From positions 1-64,000 of the forward strand of contig JAACJM010000348.1 of the NCBI GenBank assembly GCA_013368315.1: a stretch of DNA of 64,000 bases, in the 5' to 3' direction. A program made the position numbers and the translations under genes. Under the pieces are notes generated by a model. The model was not told the DNA's origin and ran no database searches. It saw nothing but the letters and a program-made list of their open reading frames with translations. Below are positions 32,453 through 43,555 of the stretch, one piece after another; the first letter of the stretch is position 1, and each line of letters begins with the position of its first letter. The stretch comes from Tetrapyrgos nigripes (Eukaryota; Basidiomycota; Agaricomycetes; Agaricales; Campanellaceae).

Positions 32453-34203
32453 TCAGAGGTAGTGGCAGAAGTACATCACAAAGAATCTAGATTCCTCCAT
32501 GGGGAGGGGTTCAAGTCGACCATGCAATAAATAAAGATATATAAATTTGTTGATTTCCTCTTGTAATGAACATTTGGCATGCATATCAACCCATTTGATG
32601 ATGTTGCCAACCTGTTCAGGTGTAAGGGAGTTGTCAGTGGGAAGGGAAAGAGGTGTGAGGGTAATAAGAACGTTAGCTAGATCACCCAGCCAATTGGATT
32701 TCATTTGATGGAATAGTGATAAGCAAGATTGAAGAGTGATGTGTGCATAGTGGGAGGGGTCTCTCAATAACATGTATTGGAGGTAGCACAGGGTAAGGAT
32801 GATTCAACAATATTGAAGAGACAGAATTGCGAGTTCTGTAAACAGAGGGGCAAAAATTAAGTGGTTATTGATCCCTAAAACCCATTGTAGGTAGGTCTTT
32901 TGAACATCAGCAAGCTGATCGAAATCAGTTGGTCAAAGATCCAGCATGATATCGCACCTGTGATGAGGTATGGGTCCACTCAAGCAGTATACAGGATCCT
33001 AGCAGTCTTAGGTGGCAGAGATCCTACCACTGATTCTATGCTAAGGACTGCATTTGTATTTTTCTGAGCCTCTGTAGCAATGTGAGCAGCAAAGATGCTG
33101 CGCTCTGCAGAGCAGAAGGTAATACCAACATATGTATGTTGCTTGGTATATTGGACAAGTTCACCAGCAAGGCCAATTAGAGGACCAAATACCATTGCCC
33201 ATGATTTAAGTCCATTGACCACTAGGGCATTTTCACTGCACCATTTTGTGAAAGTATTGAGGTGAAAATGAAGGCCATGGTAAGAGGATGAGATAAGTAC
33301 TACATCATTAACATGTTCCAGGTGTGAAATGACTGTTGCCATGAGGGATATATCATCAGGGTGTTCTTTGAGTGCAAAGTCATGCATATATAGTAGCCAT
33401 AGGGTTGGGGAGGCAAAATCTCTCATGAGAACACCCATACATGCTTTAAATGATGTGGAGCATTCACCATTGGACTCCACAATATATTCCATGTCAGTGT
33501 AGAGTCTCTGTATCCAGTCAAAGAGCTTGCCAGTAAGGAGCCATAGGAGAGAGTGTGTGACAGAGGGAAAAGTGTGGCTGATATCCACAAATGCAAGCCA
33601 TACATACTTGCCTTCAGTTCAAGACTGGACAAAAGTGTTGTTGTTGGTATGGTGTTCAGGGCGGAATCCATTCTGAGATGGAGGAATGAGATTGAGATTG
33701 ACAGCCCAACTGTAAATGTATTTGTGAATAATGTAAGTGAAAATTTTCAGAAGACAACTCTCGAGAGACACAGCCTGGTAGCCATTTAGATCTGAGGGAT
33801 CCTTTCCTTTTTTGAGGATAGCAGTGATGCAGGACACCAGCCAGGCTGGTGGGGAGTTGTGTTCATCTAGACATGCATTGAACAATTCAGCAAGTTTGTC
33901 ATTGTCTTTCCCAACATTATCAGTGCCTTTTGATGATGATGAGGACTTTTTGAGATTAGCTTTGGCTTCTTCAATGTCTTCTGCAGTAACATGTTTGACA
34001 GAAGGTAATGGCTGTGTGATGGGGGGGATGAGGTTGGCTTGGTGAACTTTCTCTGAGATGGACTCCTGATTGAAGTTCTCTGGTGGAATCAGAGAAGGGT
34101 TCATACAAGCTGAGGAAACTGATGCAAGGTCTGAGGCAGATAATGGGTTGTTTTTATTAGAGCCACCTTGGAGAACCTGAAGTTGGTTCCAGAAAGCTGC
34201 CAA
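32453..34203 (-). pseudogene. LINE reverse transcriptase, decayed
   Basis: The pieces read, in order, AEDIEEAKANLKKSSSSSKGTDNVG, an AWLVSCITAILKKGKDPSDLNGYQAVSL block (RT motif 1-2 region), NGFRPEHHTNNN, then DISHTFPSVTH (motif A, usually D-x-x-x-A-F), a degraded GVLMRDFASPTLWLLYMHDF (motif B) and HVNDVVLIS (motif C, where YADD is usual). The altered HVND at the catalytic site and several stops mean no activity. At least one frameshift lies near 33600. Confidence 0.85.
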
Positions 34204-34308
34204 GTTGGGAGCAACTTCCTGGAGTTTTGCCAGGTTACAAGTACATAGTTGTGCAAGGAATTCACAACTGCAGTGGGAGGAACGAGTGTAAGACTGGACT
34301 TTCAGGTT

Positions 34309-34863
34309 TCATGTGGTCTCTTTTCCCCCCTCTGATGGTTGCTCTGGGAGATTCATTGAGACTTTTGATATTGCTAGTGGGGGGGTGGTGGGTTGGGCTT
34401 TGTGGGGGGGTAAGAGTGGAATGTAGGGCAAGTGTGAGATTGGTTGCATAGTGCCTTCTTTTGCTAGCTGATCTGCCATCTCATTATGTGTATTCCCATT
34501 GTGTGCTTTGACATGAGTGATGAATAATGGGGCTGTGCAGTATGCCAACCAGGCAGCAATGTCTTTGAGAATGTCTCCTGTACTGGCATTCTTGATAGCC
34601 CAGTGGGCAATGGAGTGTATGGCATACTCAGAGTCTGTGTGGATTGATAGAGAGCGATGATGATTGACTTTGCTGAGCAATTAGGATAGCAAGTATCTCA
34701 AGGCAATTGTTGGTCTGATCACCAACAACTCTAGCTGAGCATGAGAGATCTGAGCCATGACTGCTCTCACTCTAGGTGTTCCATTGTCAAAGTAGGAGCC
34801 ATCTGTGAAAATACACAGTGCATTGGTCTGGGTAGTAAAGACCTCCCCATATAGTTTCTGCAT
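34309..34863 (-). pseudogene. LINE RNase H domain upstream of RT
   Basis: Catalytic elements can be followed on the minus strand: Asp in CIFTDGSYFDNG (about 34820-34790), Glu in CLEILAIL (about 34710-34685, after a frame change), Asp in HTDSEYAI (about 34650) and the closing KAHNGNTHNEMADQLA (about 34520-34470). RNase H degrades RNA in RNA-DNA hybrids during retrotransposition. It is placed between the endonuclease end (SDHAPL-type motif about 35045) and the RT start (34200), about 100 bp from the latter. Confidence 0.8.
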
Positions 34864-35087
34864 TGCTTGCTCCTCATATGGTTTTGAGGTGATAGTATCA
34901 ATGAGGAGATGGTCAAGGTGTGAATGGGTGGGAAGTGTGTCAGTAGTATAGAAGAGATCTGAGCAAGAAGAGGCAGAACAATCAGAGTGGGCAGAGACAT
35001 GTGTAGGTAGGTTGAGACACAGGACAAGTGGGGCATGGTCTGACCATGTTCATTCATAGGCACTAATTGAGAAACTGTTGTGACAGT

Positions 35088-35513
35088 ATTATTTCAGGGT
35101 ATTTTTGTTCATTTTCTGTTTCTTTTCTTCATCAGTCACTGCCTTTTGATCATCATTTTGTTCATCCTTTGCCCTATCTTTTGTTCATCTTTTTATGATA
35201 CATCTCTTACAGGGACACTATGCACAGCTTGTTCATCTTTTGTTCATCTTTTCATGATACATCTCTTACAGGGACAATAGGCTGTACTTTGATTGTTCTG
35301 GACAGTTCTCTGATTCCTTTCTTCACTTTGCTCAGTTTTTATCTTTCTGTTCTGTGTATATAAGCTTAGAGTAGTAGCTCCCTAGTCCCCATCTTGACCT
35401 CTTTGTCTTGGGACTAGGTGAGCATCTCATGTATTTCTTTCGTCACTTAATATTAACTTCGTCTTGGGACTAGTTTTTCATTGTCTACTGTTGCTCTGTC
35501 TACGTCTACTGCT
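35088..35513 (+). mobile_element. Solo LTR inside the LINE endonuclease
   Basis: Starts TGTTGTGACAG and ends near TCTACTGC. It has a TATA-like GTGTATATAAGC at about 35352, an internal 58-bp tandem duplication (35178-35217 and 35237-35276, TTATGATACATCTCTTACAG) and a repeated TCTTGGGACTAG. The endonuclease reading (THLAQS before, WSDHAPL after on the minus strand) resumes across it. Boundaries are estimated; a target duplication was not confirmed. Confidence 0.6.
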
Positions 35514-36554
35514 TTGAGCCAAGTGTGTGCTCTTTACCACAGAAACCAGATACAAGAGAGTGAATTGAGTTTGAGGAGGCCAAAAAGTAATTAATGACTG
35601 AGCAGCACTCATCATCTGTTTTACCTGGAAAGATGTCCAATTCAAATTGGATGAGCCTAGACTCATTACACCATTCAGGATACAAAGGTCATGATCTGTG
35701 GCAAGTGAGAGTTTGGCAGTGTGTGATCGATGGAGCGTTGTGGTAGGTGATGGGGCAGAGCAGTATGATTGGCCATGCATCCATTCAAGTCTCTGCCCAA
35801 GATGATAGGTAGATCTAGTGTTTGCACTGCACCAAGAGTCTCTTTGAGGCATTGGAAGGGATGGATGTCTGTGAAGTATCTCCAGGGGCTAGCTTCGGGC
35901 AGGATGTAGGCATTGATTAGAATGAACTTGTGGTCAACATTGAGAACCATGATGTCTGGACTTGATAGTCCTGAGATCATTTTAACATTTAGTGAGGAGG
36001 GGAAAAGGGCTGCTACTCCTCTCCAGGACTTCATGGTGTGAGAGTCAGATTCTCATGACTTTGCTACAAAGCAGTAGCCTTCGGGAATCATAAGTAGTTC
36101 CTCTTGACCAGGAACTAGATGTGTCTCTTGAAAGATGTTGATATCATAGCAGTGTAATGAGTTTTTGAAATGGGGGATGAGTGAGGCCAAGTGCCAAGTT
36201 ACCATGGATGTTCCAGCATTTAATCAGGAAGGAATACTTATTGAGATTGTCAAGATTGTCATTAACAGTAGTAGAAGTAGGAGTAGAAGTAGAAGAAGAG
36301 TCAGCAGATTGAGTAGTTGGCATACTGTTTGGTATATTAGCATGGTTCAGGTGACCAGTGGCTTTTTGAGTATGGGGTACAGCAGAGACAGCAAGAGAAG
36401 ATAGACTAAGTATTGATGTTTGTGAAGTAGAGTTGATAGTCAGGGATAAACTATTTATAGGTAATTGTGAAGTAGAATTGGTGGTGGAAGGTAAGGTAGT
36501 TATGGAAGGTGTAAGAGTAAATGATGTGTGAGCAGTAGGTAGAAGGGTGAGCAT
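35514..36554 (-). pseudogene. LINE AP-endonuclease domain, decayed
   Basis: The minus strand reads FLIKCWNIHGN (start of the domain), then DINIFQETHL with the catalytic Glu, PEGYCFVAKS, SWRGVAALFPSS, HKFILINAYILPE, LPIILGRDLNG (GD-x-N position) and later SVINYFLAS-like words. This is the order of LINE APE-type endonucleases, which nick the target. Stops and frame changes are frequent. The last part of the domain lies beyond the solo LTR. Confidence 0.8.
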
Positions 36555-36610
36555 TGAAGTACAAGAATGAATAGGTGGCTGAGAGGCCTGACTGTCTCAT
36601 CCCCAACCTG

Positions 36611-37672
36611 TCAAGATGTGGGCAGGTAGGGATCCCAGCAATGCAAATTTGGAAAGCCAAGAGGACCTGTCCTCCACAAACCAACAACTTGGATTGGTAC
36701 CCCTAGTGTTGAGAACTCAGCAACAAGAGTATTGTTGGTTCGTTGGACTGATACCAGGTATACTCTGTCTGGGGATGGAGGTTGGACATCCAGGTTACAC
36801 ATCTTCAGCAAGCCCTCATATTGTGCATGAATTCCCACCTGGTTGGTCATCTAATCAGAGCCACACCCTATAGCAATACAAGAAGAATGGTGACAATTGG
36901 TAGGTGCTGGTCCAGGAGACAGGATGAGGACAGTGGCATGAGGTGGGTATTGGGTAGGCATGGGGATAGAGGTAGAGTGAGCTGGATGAGGGGAGGGGAT
37001 GGGAGTGGGAATAGAGGTAGGGTTGGGCTGGTCTTGATGGGGATGGGGGATGGGAGTGGGAATGGATGCTGATCGCGAGGAACAACTGCTAACAATGGAG
37101 AGGTTAGGATAAGAGCCTCTACAATAGTCATGGCCAGGATTGAGGTTGGGGGAGGGAGAAGAATTGACTCTGGATTGAAGATGGGTGGTGAGAAACTGTA
37201 GGAAGGCAGGATCATCAGCAATTCTTCTTACTATCCTCTTTTCCAGGTCCTGGAAGTTGCAATGGGTTGCTTCTTCCAAAGACTTGCAGCTCAACTTGGC
37301 CATGAAGTGAAGGTTGCTGTCCTTCATAGGGGGCACTGAGGCAGTGTCAGAGGATGTGTCATCATTGTCGTCATTGATGATGAGAGTGGAGGGAGTGGAG
37401 GCAGAGCACTGGAAGCCTTTGCAAAGGCCACATTTAGGAGTGCTGTGGTTAGATGTGACTGTGTGAAAGGAAGTGGCTGTTTGTTTTTTTAGGTCTCTGT
37501 CTGAGGAGGGAGGAGGGATGGGTGGTGTGCCAGGACTGGTATGAGATGGTGGAGACTGTTGGAATTCATCATTGGAGGTTTGGGAGGAGGTAATGACCAA
37601 CAGCATGGCATCAGGATGAGGAATGCAAGATACAGCGATGATCTCTGAAGGCATCGTAGCTGATAGCGGCAA
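36611..37672 (-). pseudogene. LINE ORF1-like protein
   Basis: A 273-codon frame (37672-36851) has a Ser/Pro/Thr-rich N-terminus, a small Cys pair (CGLCKGFQC), an acidic patch and a helical stretch (FQDLEKRIVRRIADDPAFLQFL). It ends in a PTPIP/HP-rich repeat region (about 37070-36950). A TAG separates it from a following frame (36850-36611, NQVGIHAQYEGLLKMCNL). Its position before the endonuclease and its composition suit a fungal LINE ORF1. RNA binding is inferred. Confidence 0.6.
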
Positions 37673-37690
37673 GGTGTAAGTGGAAGGAGA

Positions 37691-39410
37691 GGAGGGAGGT
37701 TTTTAAAAAAAAAAACAATGAGACTGCAATATGGTGCAGGTGTGAGAGGGACATGAGGGTGTTAGAGCCAAGCATTAGAGCTTTAGGGCATTTGAGCCTT
37801 AGGTGTTTGAGCTGGGTGGGAGGACAGTAGGGTGTGTTCTTTTTTTTTTTTTATCATCCTGTCTCCTCTTAATTTTTAATGTGAGTGCATGTGTGTGTGG
37901 AGATGTATGTGTGGGTATTATGAGGGCTAGGGATGACTTACCAGCAGTGTGCACTGTGGATGATGCAGACTCATTATACATGTCTGTATGGGCCCTGGAG
38001 ATTAAGATTCAGAAAGACAGACAAGGTTCAAACTCCAGAGAGGGCAGGGGAGCAGAACAGGGAGTAAGAGTACAAGAAATGAGAAATACTGCTACTAGGT
38101 ACTAGTGCTTACACCTCCCTCCACCAGGTTCAGCAACCAATGACAGCAACTTGAACAGTGATCGACACAGTGTTCACCTGGTACCTACCCAGACATAGTT
38201 AATAAACGGTCTAAACCATTAGGTTGTTCTTTGATCGTTTGCCTAGAAAATAATATATTGGTGACCAGCAGTCAGCATTATTATATGTGATGAATAGGGG
38301 CTACACACAGAGCACACTCAGCAGAACTGTCACTCAAACAAGAATGAAAACATCATAAACCTCTTTTTTCCTTCTGCTTGTCAACAGCATCTCATATGCT
38401 TCATCACCCAAATGCTTCCATGCTCTGCACCCATCCAATGATTTTCCAAAAGCAAGTGAGGATATTGTGCATAAGAAATGGAGGTTGACAGTCAGGAACT
38501 GGTAAAGGTGTTAATGGAGCCATCATTGGAAATGAGGTGACATGAAAATGTACATGAGCTTCTGAGCATGCATGATGACTAACTCAAAATCCACACCAGC
38601 CCTGGAATATCATTCTAGCTATTGTATCCTGTACTACCTCTGACTTGTTATATACTCCTCTGAGTCACACACTGTCAAACCTGAATGTTCATGGATGAGT
38701 GAAAAAGGCTATGGCTCTTCTTGGACTGAGGAAATTTCAATCAAGATTTTGATGCTGGAGTGCCAATTAGACATAGCCACATGTGCAAATGCAGTGTAAA
38801 GAACTCAGCCTCATTCCTTGGCCTCGTAATTAGATGCCATGGAAATGCAGAAAGGATAGAGGATAGATGAATTCATAAAGAGAAATTGGATGACAAACTC
38901 ACAGTGATGATTAGTCTTTTGTAAATAATATTTAAAATATAAGTAAACATACTGTTCAGTCATCACAGATGTGGGATTTTCAAATCAATAGAAATTGAGT
39001 GGCTGTACACTCACACAGAAATTTTACATAACAGGCCACAGCTGCTGGCCATAGTTGAGGCCCATCTGAACAGGCTCTCAGTCCACCTGCTGCCTCATCA
39101 ACTGATGTCTTGAGATGAGACTGCATGTATCTACCTACTTCTTATGACTACGAGAGAACAGCAACTTGCACCTGGCTTCTCCATCTCCACGAGTAATGCA
39201 TAGGTCAGCTGGTAGTCATCTTATCCCATGGCAGATTCAGACCACAGGTTTGATTGGTATTGCATCTCTTCTTCTTAGAGGACATGAGTAGAGATGTAGA
39301 GGCAGGAGTATAGGAAGACAATGGTGAGACAATGCACTTGACACACCATCACATCTAGTTACAAGTACAAAGTAGTGTTTCTACACGCTTTATACATGCT
39401 TTACTAGTCC
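37691..39410. other. No gene recognised
   Basis: Contains an A-tract (37702-37712), a T-tract (about 37839-37851) and decayed sequence with stops in all frames. The word ATTGGTGACCAGCAGTC near 38261 could be a degenerate primer-binding site after an LTR end, but no LTR pair was found. Confidence 0.4.
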
Positions 39411-39523
39411 AGGATTGGTCCCAAACAATTCATGTATTAGTTTCTCCTCTGTTTTCGAGTAGTAGAGAAGGACTTGCTCCCAAAAGACGACCCTCTGAAC
39501 CCAGGACTGCCTTGACCTCCAGC
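39411..39523 (-). pseudogene. Third fragment of the Nup42-like gene
   Basis: This stretch matches about 11308-11425 (part of the finger exon and its downstream flank) almost base for base, including GTCCAGGATTGGT, ACAATTCATG, AGTTTCTCCTCTG and GACTTGCTCC. Several CpG sites have become TpG or CpA. It lies isolated among transposons. Confidence 0.75.
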
Positions 39524-39868
39524 CTGCATCTGGAACTTTCAAAGGTGCTACATGGCACTGCGTATTCACATATGTACCCCCCCTTCTACATAAAGCTATG
39601 TAGTGCTATGTGCTCAGTTTACCAAGATTCTGATAGCTGGACCCTGAAAGACCCTGAAAGAGACCCTGAGACAGTGTATTCAATGTCTGACCATTGTCTG
39701 CTCTTCACTCCCTTCTTGTTCTTGCTATTTCCATAGAATTGCCACCTAGAACTTAGGGCCCATTCAGTCACCCAGGGGTTTTCAAAAACCCTCTAATTTT
39801 TTAGTTACTACTAACACCTAAGTAAATAGCTGAACATGGGGAGATACTGCAAATAAAAAACTGTTAAC

Positions 39869-41315
39869 TTGTCCAACTGCTGTAGACACAGCAGAATTAG
39901 CTCAATTGCCTGCTTTCATTGGCATGCAGCACTTTGCATCATGGTTCACACCAACCTCACCACACGCATCCCTGCTTGTCCCTCACAGACACCCAGACCT
40001 TTTTGCACTGATTTGAACTACCACTGCCATGCTTTGATAACAACAATTGTAGCAGTCACTACTGCTGTTGGTGCTGTTCACTTGGCCAATTACAACAGAT
40101 ACAATCCTCAGCCTTATCATACCTCTGCTTTGACTGGTGCTGCATGGGTAGATGAGCTCCATAAAGGTCATGTTGACCACATGAAGTACAATCTTGGTAT
40201 ACTATGACATGTTTTCTGGAAGTTGAAGAAGGAGTTGCAGAAGGAAGGTGGTCTCAGTCCTTGTCAGGATACTGGCATCAATGAGATTGTTGCTAGTTTT
40301 TTATATCAATCCACCACCAATCTCTCAGTCAGAAAGGTTGCTGAGCAGTTTCAGCATAGTCTGCAGAGTGTCTCCTGGTATGTCTTCTTTCTGGTTCCTT
40401 GTTTCATGTCTGGTAATAATTAAAGCAGAAAATTTCACAACATCCTGAATGCCTTGGTATCTGATCAGTTCTGGAGCAAATACATGCACCTTCCAGATCC
40501 CAACACTGTACATTGTGTTATCAGTGATAATCCAAAGTTCTCTACCTACTTCCAGGACTGTCTAGATGCTGTGGATGGGAGTCATTTCTTTGTGCAACCT
40601 CCTGCAGAAAGCAGGTTTCCCTATCAGGACTGTAGTGGGAACCAGTCACAGAATGTTCTGGCAGTCTGTGACTGGGACATGGTTTTCTTGTTTGTTATGA
40701 CTGGATGGGAAGGAAGTGTTGCTGATGGTCATTTGTTCGAGGAAGGGTTATGAAATGGATTTGACATACTAAATGGAAAATACTATGTTACAGATGCAGG
40801 ATTTCCACTTTGTGACAAGCTCCTAGTTCCATATCGCAATGTCCAATATCATCTGTGAGAGTGAGAAGCAGCAAGTATACAGTATTCTTCTATTTTTTTC
40901 TGGATGTATTTTATTCTGATAATCCACTGTACAGTCTGCATTTGAAGGAGGAGCTGTTTAATTTACACCATGCCCAGCTGTGGAATGAGTGGTGAAGAGG
41001 CAATGGAAAATTGTACAAGAAGTCAGTGACTTCAAGCTTCCTACACAGAGTTTTCTTCCTCTCATAATTGCTGTTCTTCATAACTTCATCATTTTCCATG
41101 ATCCTCCCAACACTCTATCACAGCTTCCGACAATCTGTGAGCTTTGGGTACCTGACCCACATGGTGACTGCATATCTACAGCTGGGATTTTGGGGCAGGA
41201 GGTCAGCCAGGTAATACAGCTGCAGGATCAGATTGCCCAAAAGATGTGGGATGATTATCTTATCAAGTTGGACAGAAGAGGAATTAGTTGTTCGCACTCA
41301 GCTCCAAACATGTAA
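39869..41315 (+). pseudogene. PIF/Harbinger (DDE_Tnp_4) transposase
   Basis: After an N-terminal leader come HVDHMKYNLGIL (TGA at about 40206), HVFWKLKKELQKEGGL, SVRKVAEQFQHS and an intron near 40378-40428. The DDE domain follows: LDAVDGSHFFVQPP (first Asp), QNVLAVCDWDM and GSVADGHLF (second Asp position). The TGA at about 40751 comes before NGFDILNGKYYVTDAGFPLCDKLLVPYRNVQYHL-type text, and the final part has NLHHAQLWNE and AVLHNFIIFHDPP. Both TGA codons stand where relatives have Arg, as for CGA to TGA. Otherwise the gene is complete, so the copy died recently or is read differently. Confidence 0.88.
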
Positions 41316-41485
41316 AATGTATTTATTCATAGTCTAGGACATGATGTATATATGACAGGATATGAAGTATCTACAACAAAAGAGCAATGATTATAGAGTG
41401 ATTAAAGTGAATATAAAATATAAAGGCAAAAAAGAAACACCACAGCTACTCAAAGGCTTTCCATCTCATCAACCAACCAGTAATG

Positions 41486-42985
41486 TCAAGCTGTCCTCTC
41501 ACTCTCATCTGCAGAGTTGAAGCTAAGATACTCACATGCAACTTCACCACTACCACGGAATACACAATGTGCTTTGGAAAGGGAGTAAGGTGAGAGACCT
41601 TCTTTGGCACATACAACATCGAAGGCCCTTTTCTTGCTGGCAGGAGAGTCAATGAGAGGTGGAGTCAAGCCTTCTGTCAATGCAGCAACAGATGATGACA
41701 TGGTTTTAAGAGCCTGAGCCCCTGCAGAGATGCGAACATGCTTCCTTGGTGCTGACATTGACACAGAAGTATGCCTTTCCTATACACACACATCAATCAG
41801 AATGATAAACTGTAAAAAAAAAAAGGGAACATACCTTGGTAGGTGTCTTTGGGTTGACATCATCATCATCACTATTGTCATCAGAGCTCTCCTCACTTGA
41901 TGCATCAGACTTGGCCTTCTGAAGATTAGATGGAGAGTTCTCTGATGAAAGGGCAAAGGCACCAGTCGCAGTGCTATGCCCAATCATGTCAGTGATCTCG
42001 TCATAATGAGGAAAGGGGTTCTTGCAGAATGGCTGAGCTTTCTTGTAGCCCTGGCTCACAACAGACAATGAATATTATGCCCAAAATAGATCCAGACATA
42101 AGGACTTACCTTGAGATATGCATCCCAGACTGGATCAGTAGCAATGACTATGCAGCGAGCAGCATCCCAGACAGAGTACAAAGCTTTGCAACAACCTTGA
42201 ATTGGGCCTTAAACTAGAAATCACTATCATAGTGAGTATGTGAGATTATGACAGGAATACAAGAGATCAAACATACCCTAGTCCAATGAGACTTGACCTG
42301 GCTTTTGCTGAAGTTGTATCCATTTTCATGAAGATGACGAGAAGCACAGCCATAGACCTTGTTCTTGAGGTTATTTTCAGACATGAGACCTTGTCCCTTG
42401 GCATTGATAAGGAAGTCGATGAGCAAGGCCTCTGCATCCACAGTCCATACTGCTTGTCCTGAGGTAGCCTGGGGTGGTGCTGCAGCTGGGGCAGAGATGG
42501 GAGTTGTGTGATGAGGAAAAGAGATAGTAGGAGGTGGAATAGATGAGGAAAGAGGGTTGGCCAAAGTTGGATCAATATTTGGATCAACAGCAGTCTGGAG
42601 AGGAGCAGTTGAGCTGGGCAGACTCTGTCCAAGGGTATATCCATGCTTCTTGAGCTACCCCATGAACATATGTCAGTGATAATATATAGAGAAAGAAATA
42701 AAAATCACTCACAATATGAAAACAGTCCTTGAGCTGCTCCTGTGTAAAGGTAGGATGTCCCTGTTCTGCAAGGTGCTTCACAAGGCCAGCCCACACAAGT
42801 GCACCAAATGTATCTCGACAACTGTTGCGTTCCTTTTTGGCCTGATCAAGGTGTTGCAACAGCACCAAATCAATGTCTGAGTTCCAGAGATCTTGGATGC
42901 CAGGTCTATCTGCAAGCTGATCAAACAAAATAACTTGAGATATAGGCAGGTCCTGGTCCTCTGAAATATTGCCAGGAAGGGACAT
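41486..42985 (-). CDS. Myb/SANT-like DNA-binding protein of Harbinger
   Basis: Start ATG at 42985 (MSLPGNISEDQD). A first helical module (DLWNSDIDLVLLQHLDQAKK ... FGALVWAGLVKHL) is followed by an intron, a Pro/Ser-rich linker, and a second module beginning VWTVDAEALLIDFL. That module continues NLKNKVYGCASRHLHENG and, after introns, with DPVWDAYLK, KAQPFCKNPFPHYDEI and ATGAFAL. These are the blocks of the Myb/SANT-like (Myb_DNA-bind_3) family. The C-terminus is acidic (SSEESSDDNSDDDD) and, after another intron, basic (APRKHVR). A partner of this type binds subterminal DNA and helps the transposase enter the nucleus. No stop interrupts the main exons, but one frame junction near 42180 is uncertain. 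Confidence 0.75.
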
Positions 42986-43291
42986 TGAGACAGTGAGCAT
43001 AAAGGAACCAAGGGAAGAGAGAAGGAAAGAAAGAAAGGAAATGAGGGACTGATCTTTGCACCTGCAGCTTAAGTATTGATGGACACCAAACATCTGTCTC
43101 TTATCTGATTTTTCAAAGCAGAAAGTTCTTGATAGTGGAATGGTCACCCAAACATGCAGGGTTTTTCAGGGTTTTTCAGGGTCTTTCTAGAACTAACTAA
43201 GGTGACTAACTAAGCCAAATCTATACCATAAAAGGCAACATGTGACAGTTTTTGAAAAACCCTGGGTGACCAAATGGGCCCTTATGTATTA

Positions 43292-43555
43292 CTGTACCAT
43301 TTCAATCAATTTGTCTGGTCACAGATCACAGGCCTAAAAATTGATGAAATTTTTGGGCCAGTCACAGGTCACAAAGGCCATTGATGAATTGTCCAGGTGG
43401 TGACCCCTGGATTTATGCCCAAAAAAGGAAATTTTTCGTTGCCTTCAGCAGAAAATCTGTAGTGGTCACAGGTCCCACCAGCGATTGACGAAATTTTTAT
43501 TTTGTTTGCACAGTCATGGTCACACCCCCCTGACAAATTGATCACAATGGTACAG
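43292..43555. mobile_element. MITE family 1, copy a (264 bp)
   Basis: TA-flanked (43290-43291 and 43556-43557). The ends are CTGTACCATTTCAATCAATT and, reversed, CTGTACCATTGTGATCAATT. The inside has repeated GGTCACAGRTC and GATGAAATTTTT words, giving a partly palindromic body. The same family is at 53156-53405. Confidence 0.85.

Larger units (their letters stand above)
32215..37690 (-). mobile_element. LINE with order EN - RNase H - RT - zinc knuckle
   Basis: Reading the minus strand from 37.7 kb downward gives ORF1 (37672-36611), an APE-type endonuclease (about 36440-35520 and 35088-35030), RNase H (about 34850-34440), reverse transcriptase (about 34150-32980) and a C-terminal CCHC-type knuckle (about 32380-32280). 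A solo LTR (35088-35513) interrupts the endonuclease. The element is full of stops and frame breaks. RNase H lies upstream of RT, whereas in most RNase H-bearing LINEs it lies downstream. Confidence 0.85.
39756..43281. mobile_element. PIF/Harbinger transposon with both genes
   Basis: TIRs begin GGGCCCATTCAGTCACCCAG at 39756 and, reversed, GGGCCCATTTGGTCACCCAG at 43281. Both continue with GGGTTTTCAAAAAC-like sequence, and TTA flanks each side (39753-39755; 43282-43284), the 3-bp target duplication typical of PIF/Harbinger. The element is 3526 bp. It carries convergent genes: a transposase (plus) and a Myb/SANT-like DNA-binding protein (minus), the usual pair of this superfamily. Confidence 0.92.

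Noticed and set aside
36855..37221. Additional minus-strand Pro/Ser-rich proteins overlapping LINE ORF1
   Set aside because: They are other-frame shadows of the low-complexity PTPIP/HP repeat region of ORF1.
39636..39672. ACCCTGAAAG repeats left of Harbinger as part of its TIR
   Set aside because: Similar AGGGTTTTTC repeats occur inside the right end (43155-43190), but these left repeats lie outside the TTA-flanked left terminus at 39756, so they do not belong to the element.
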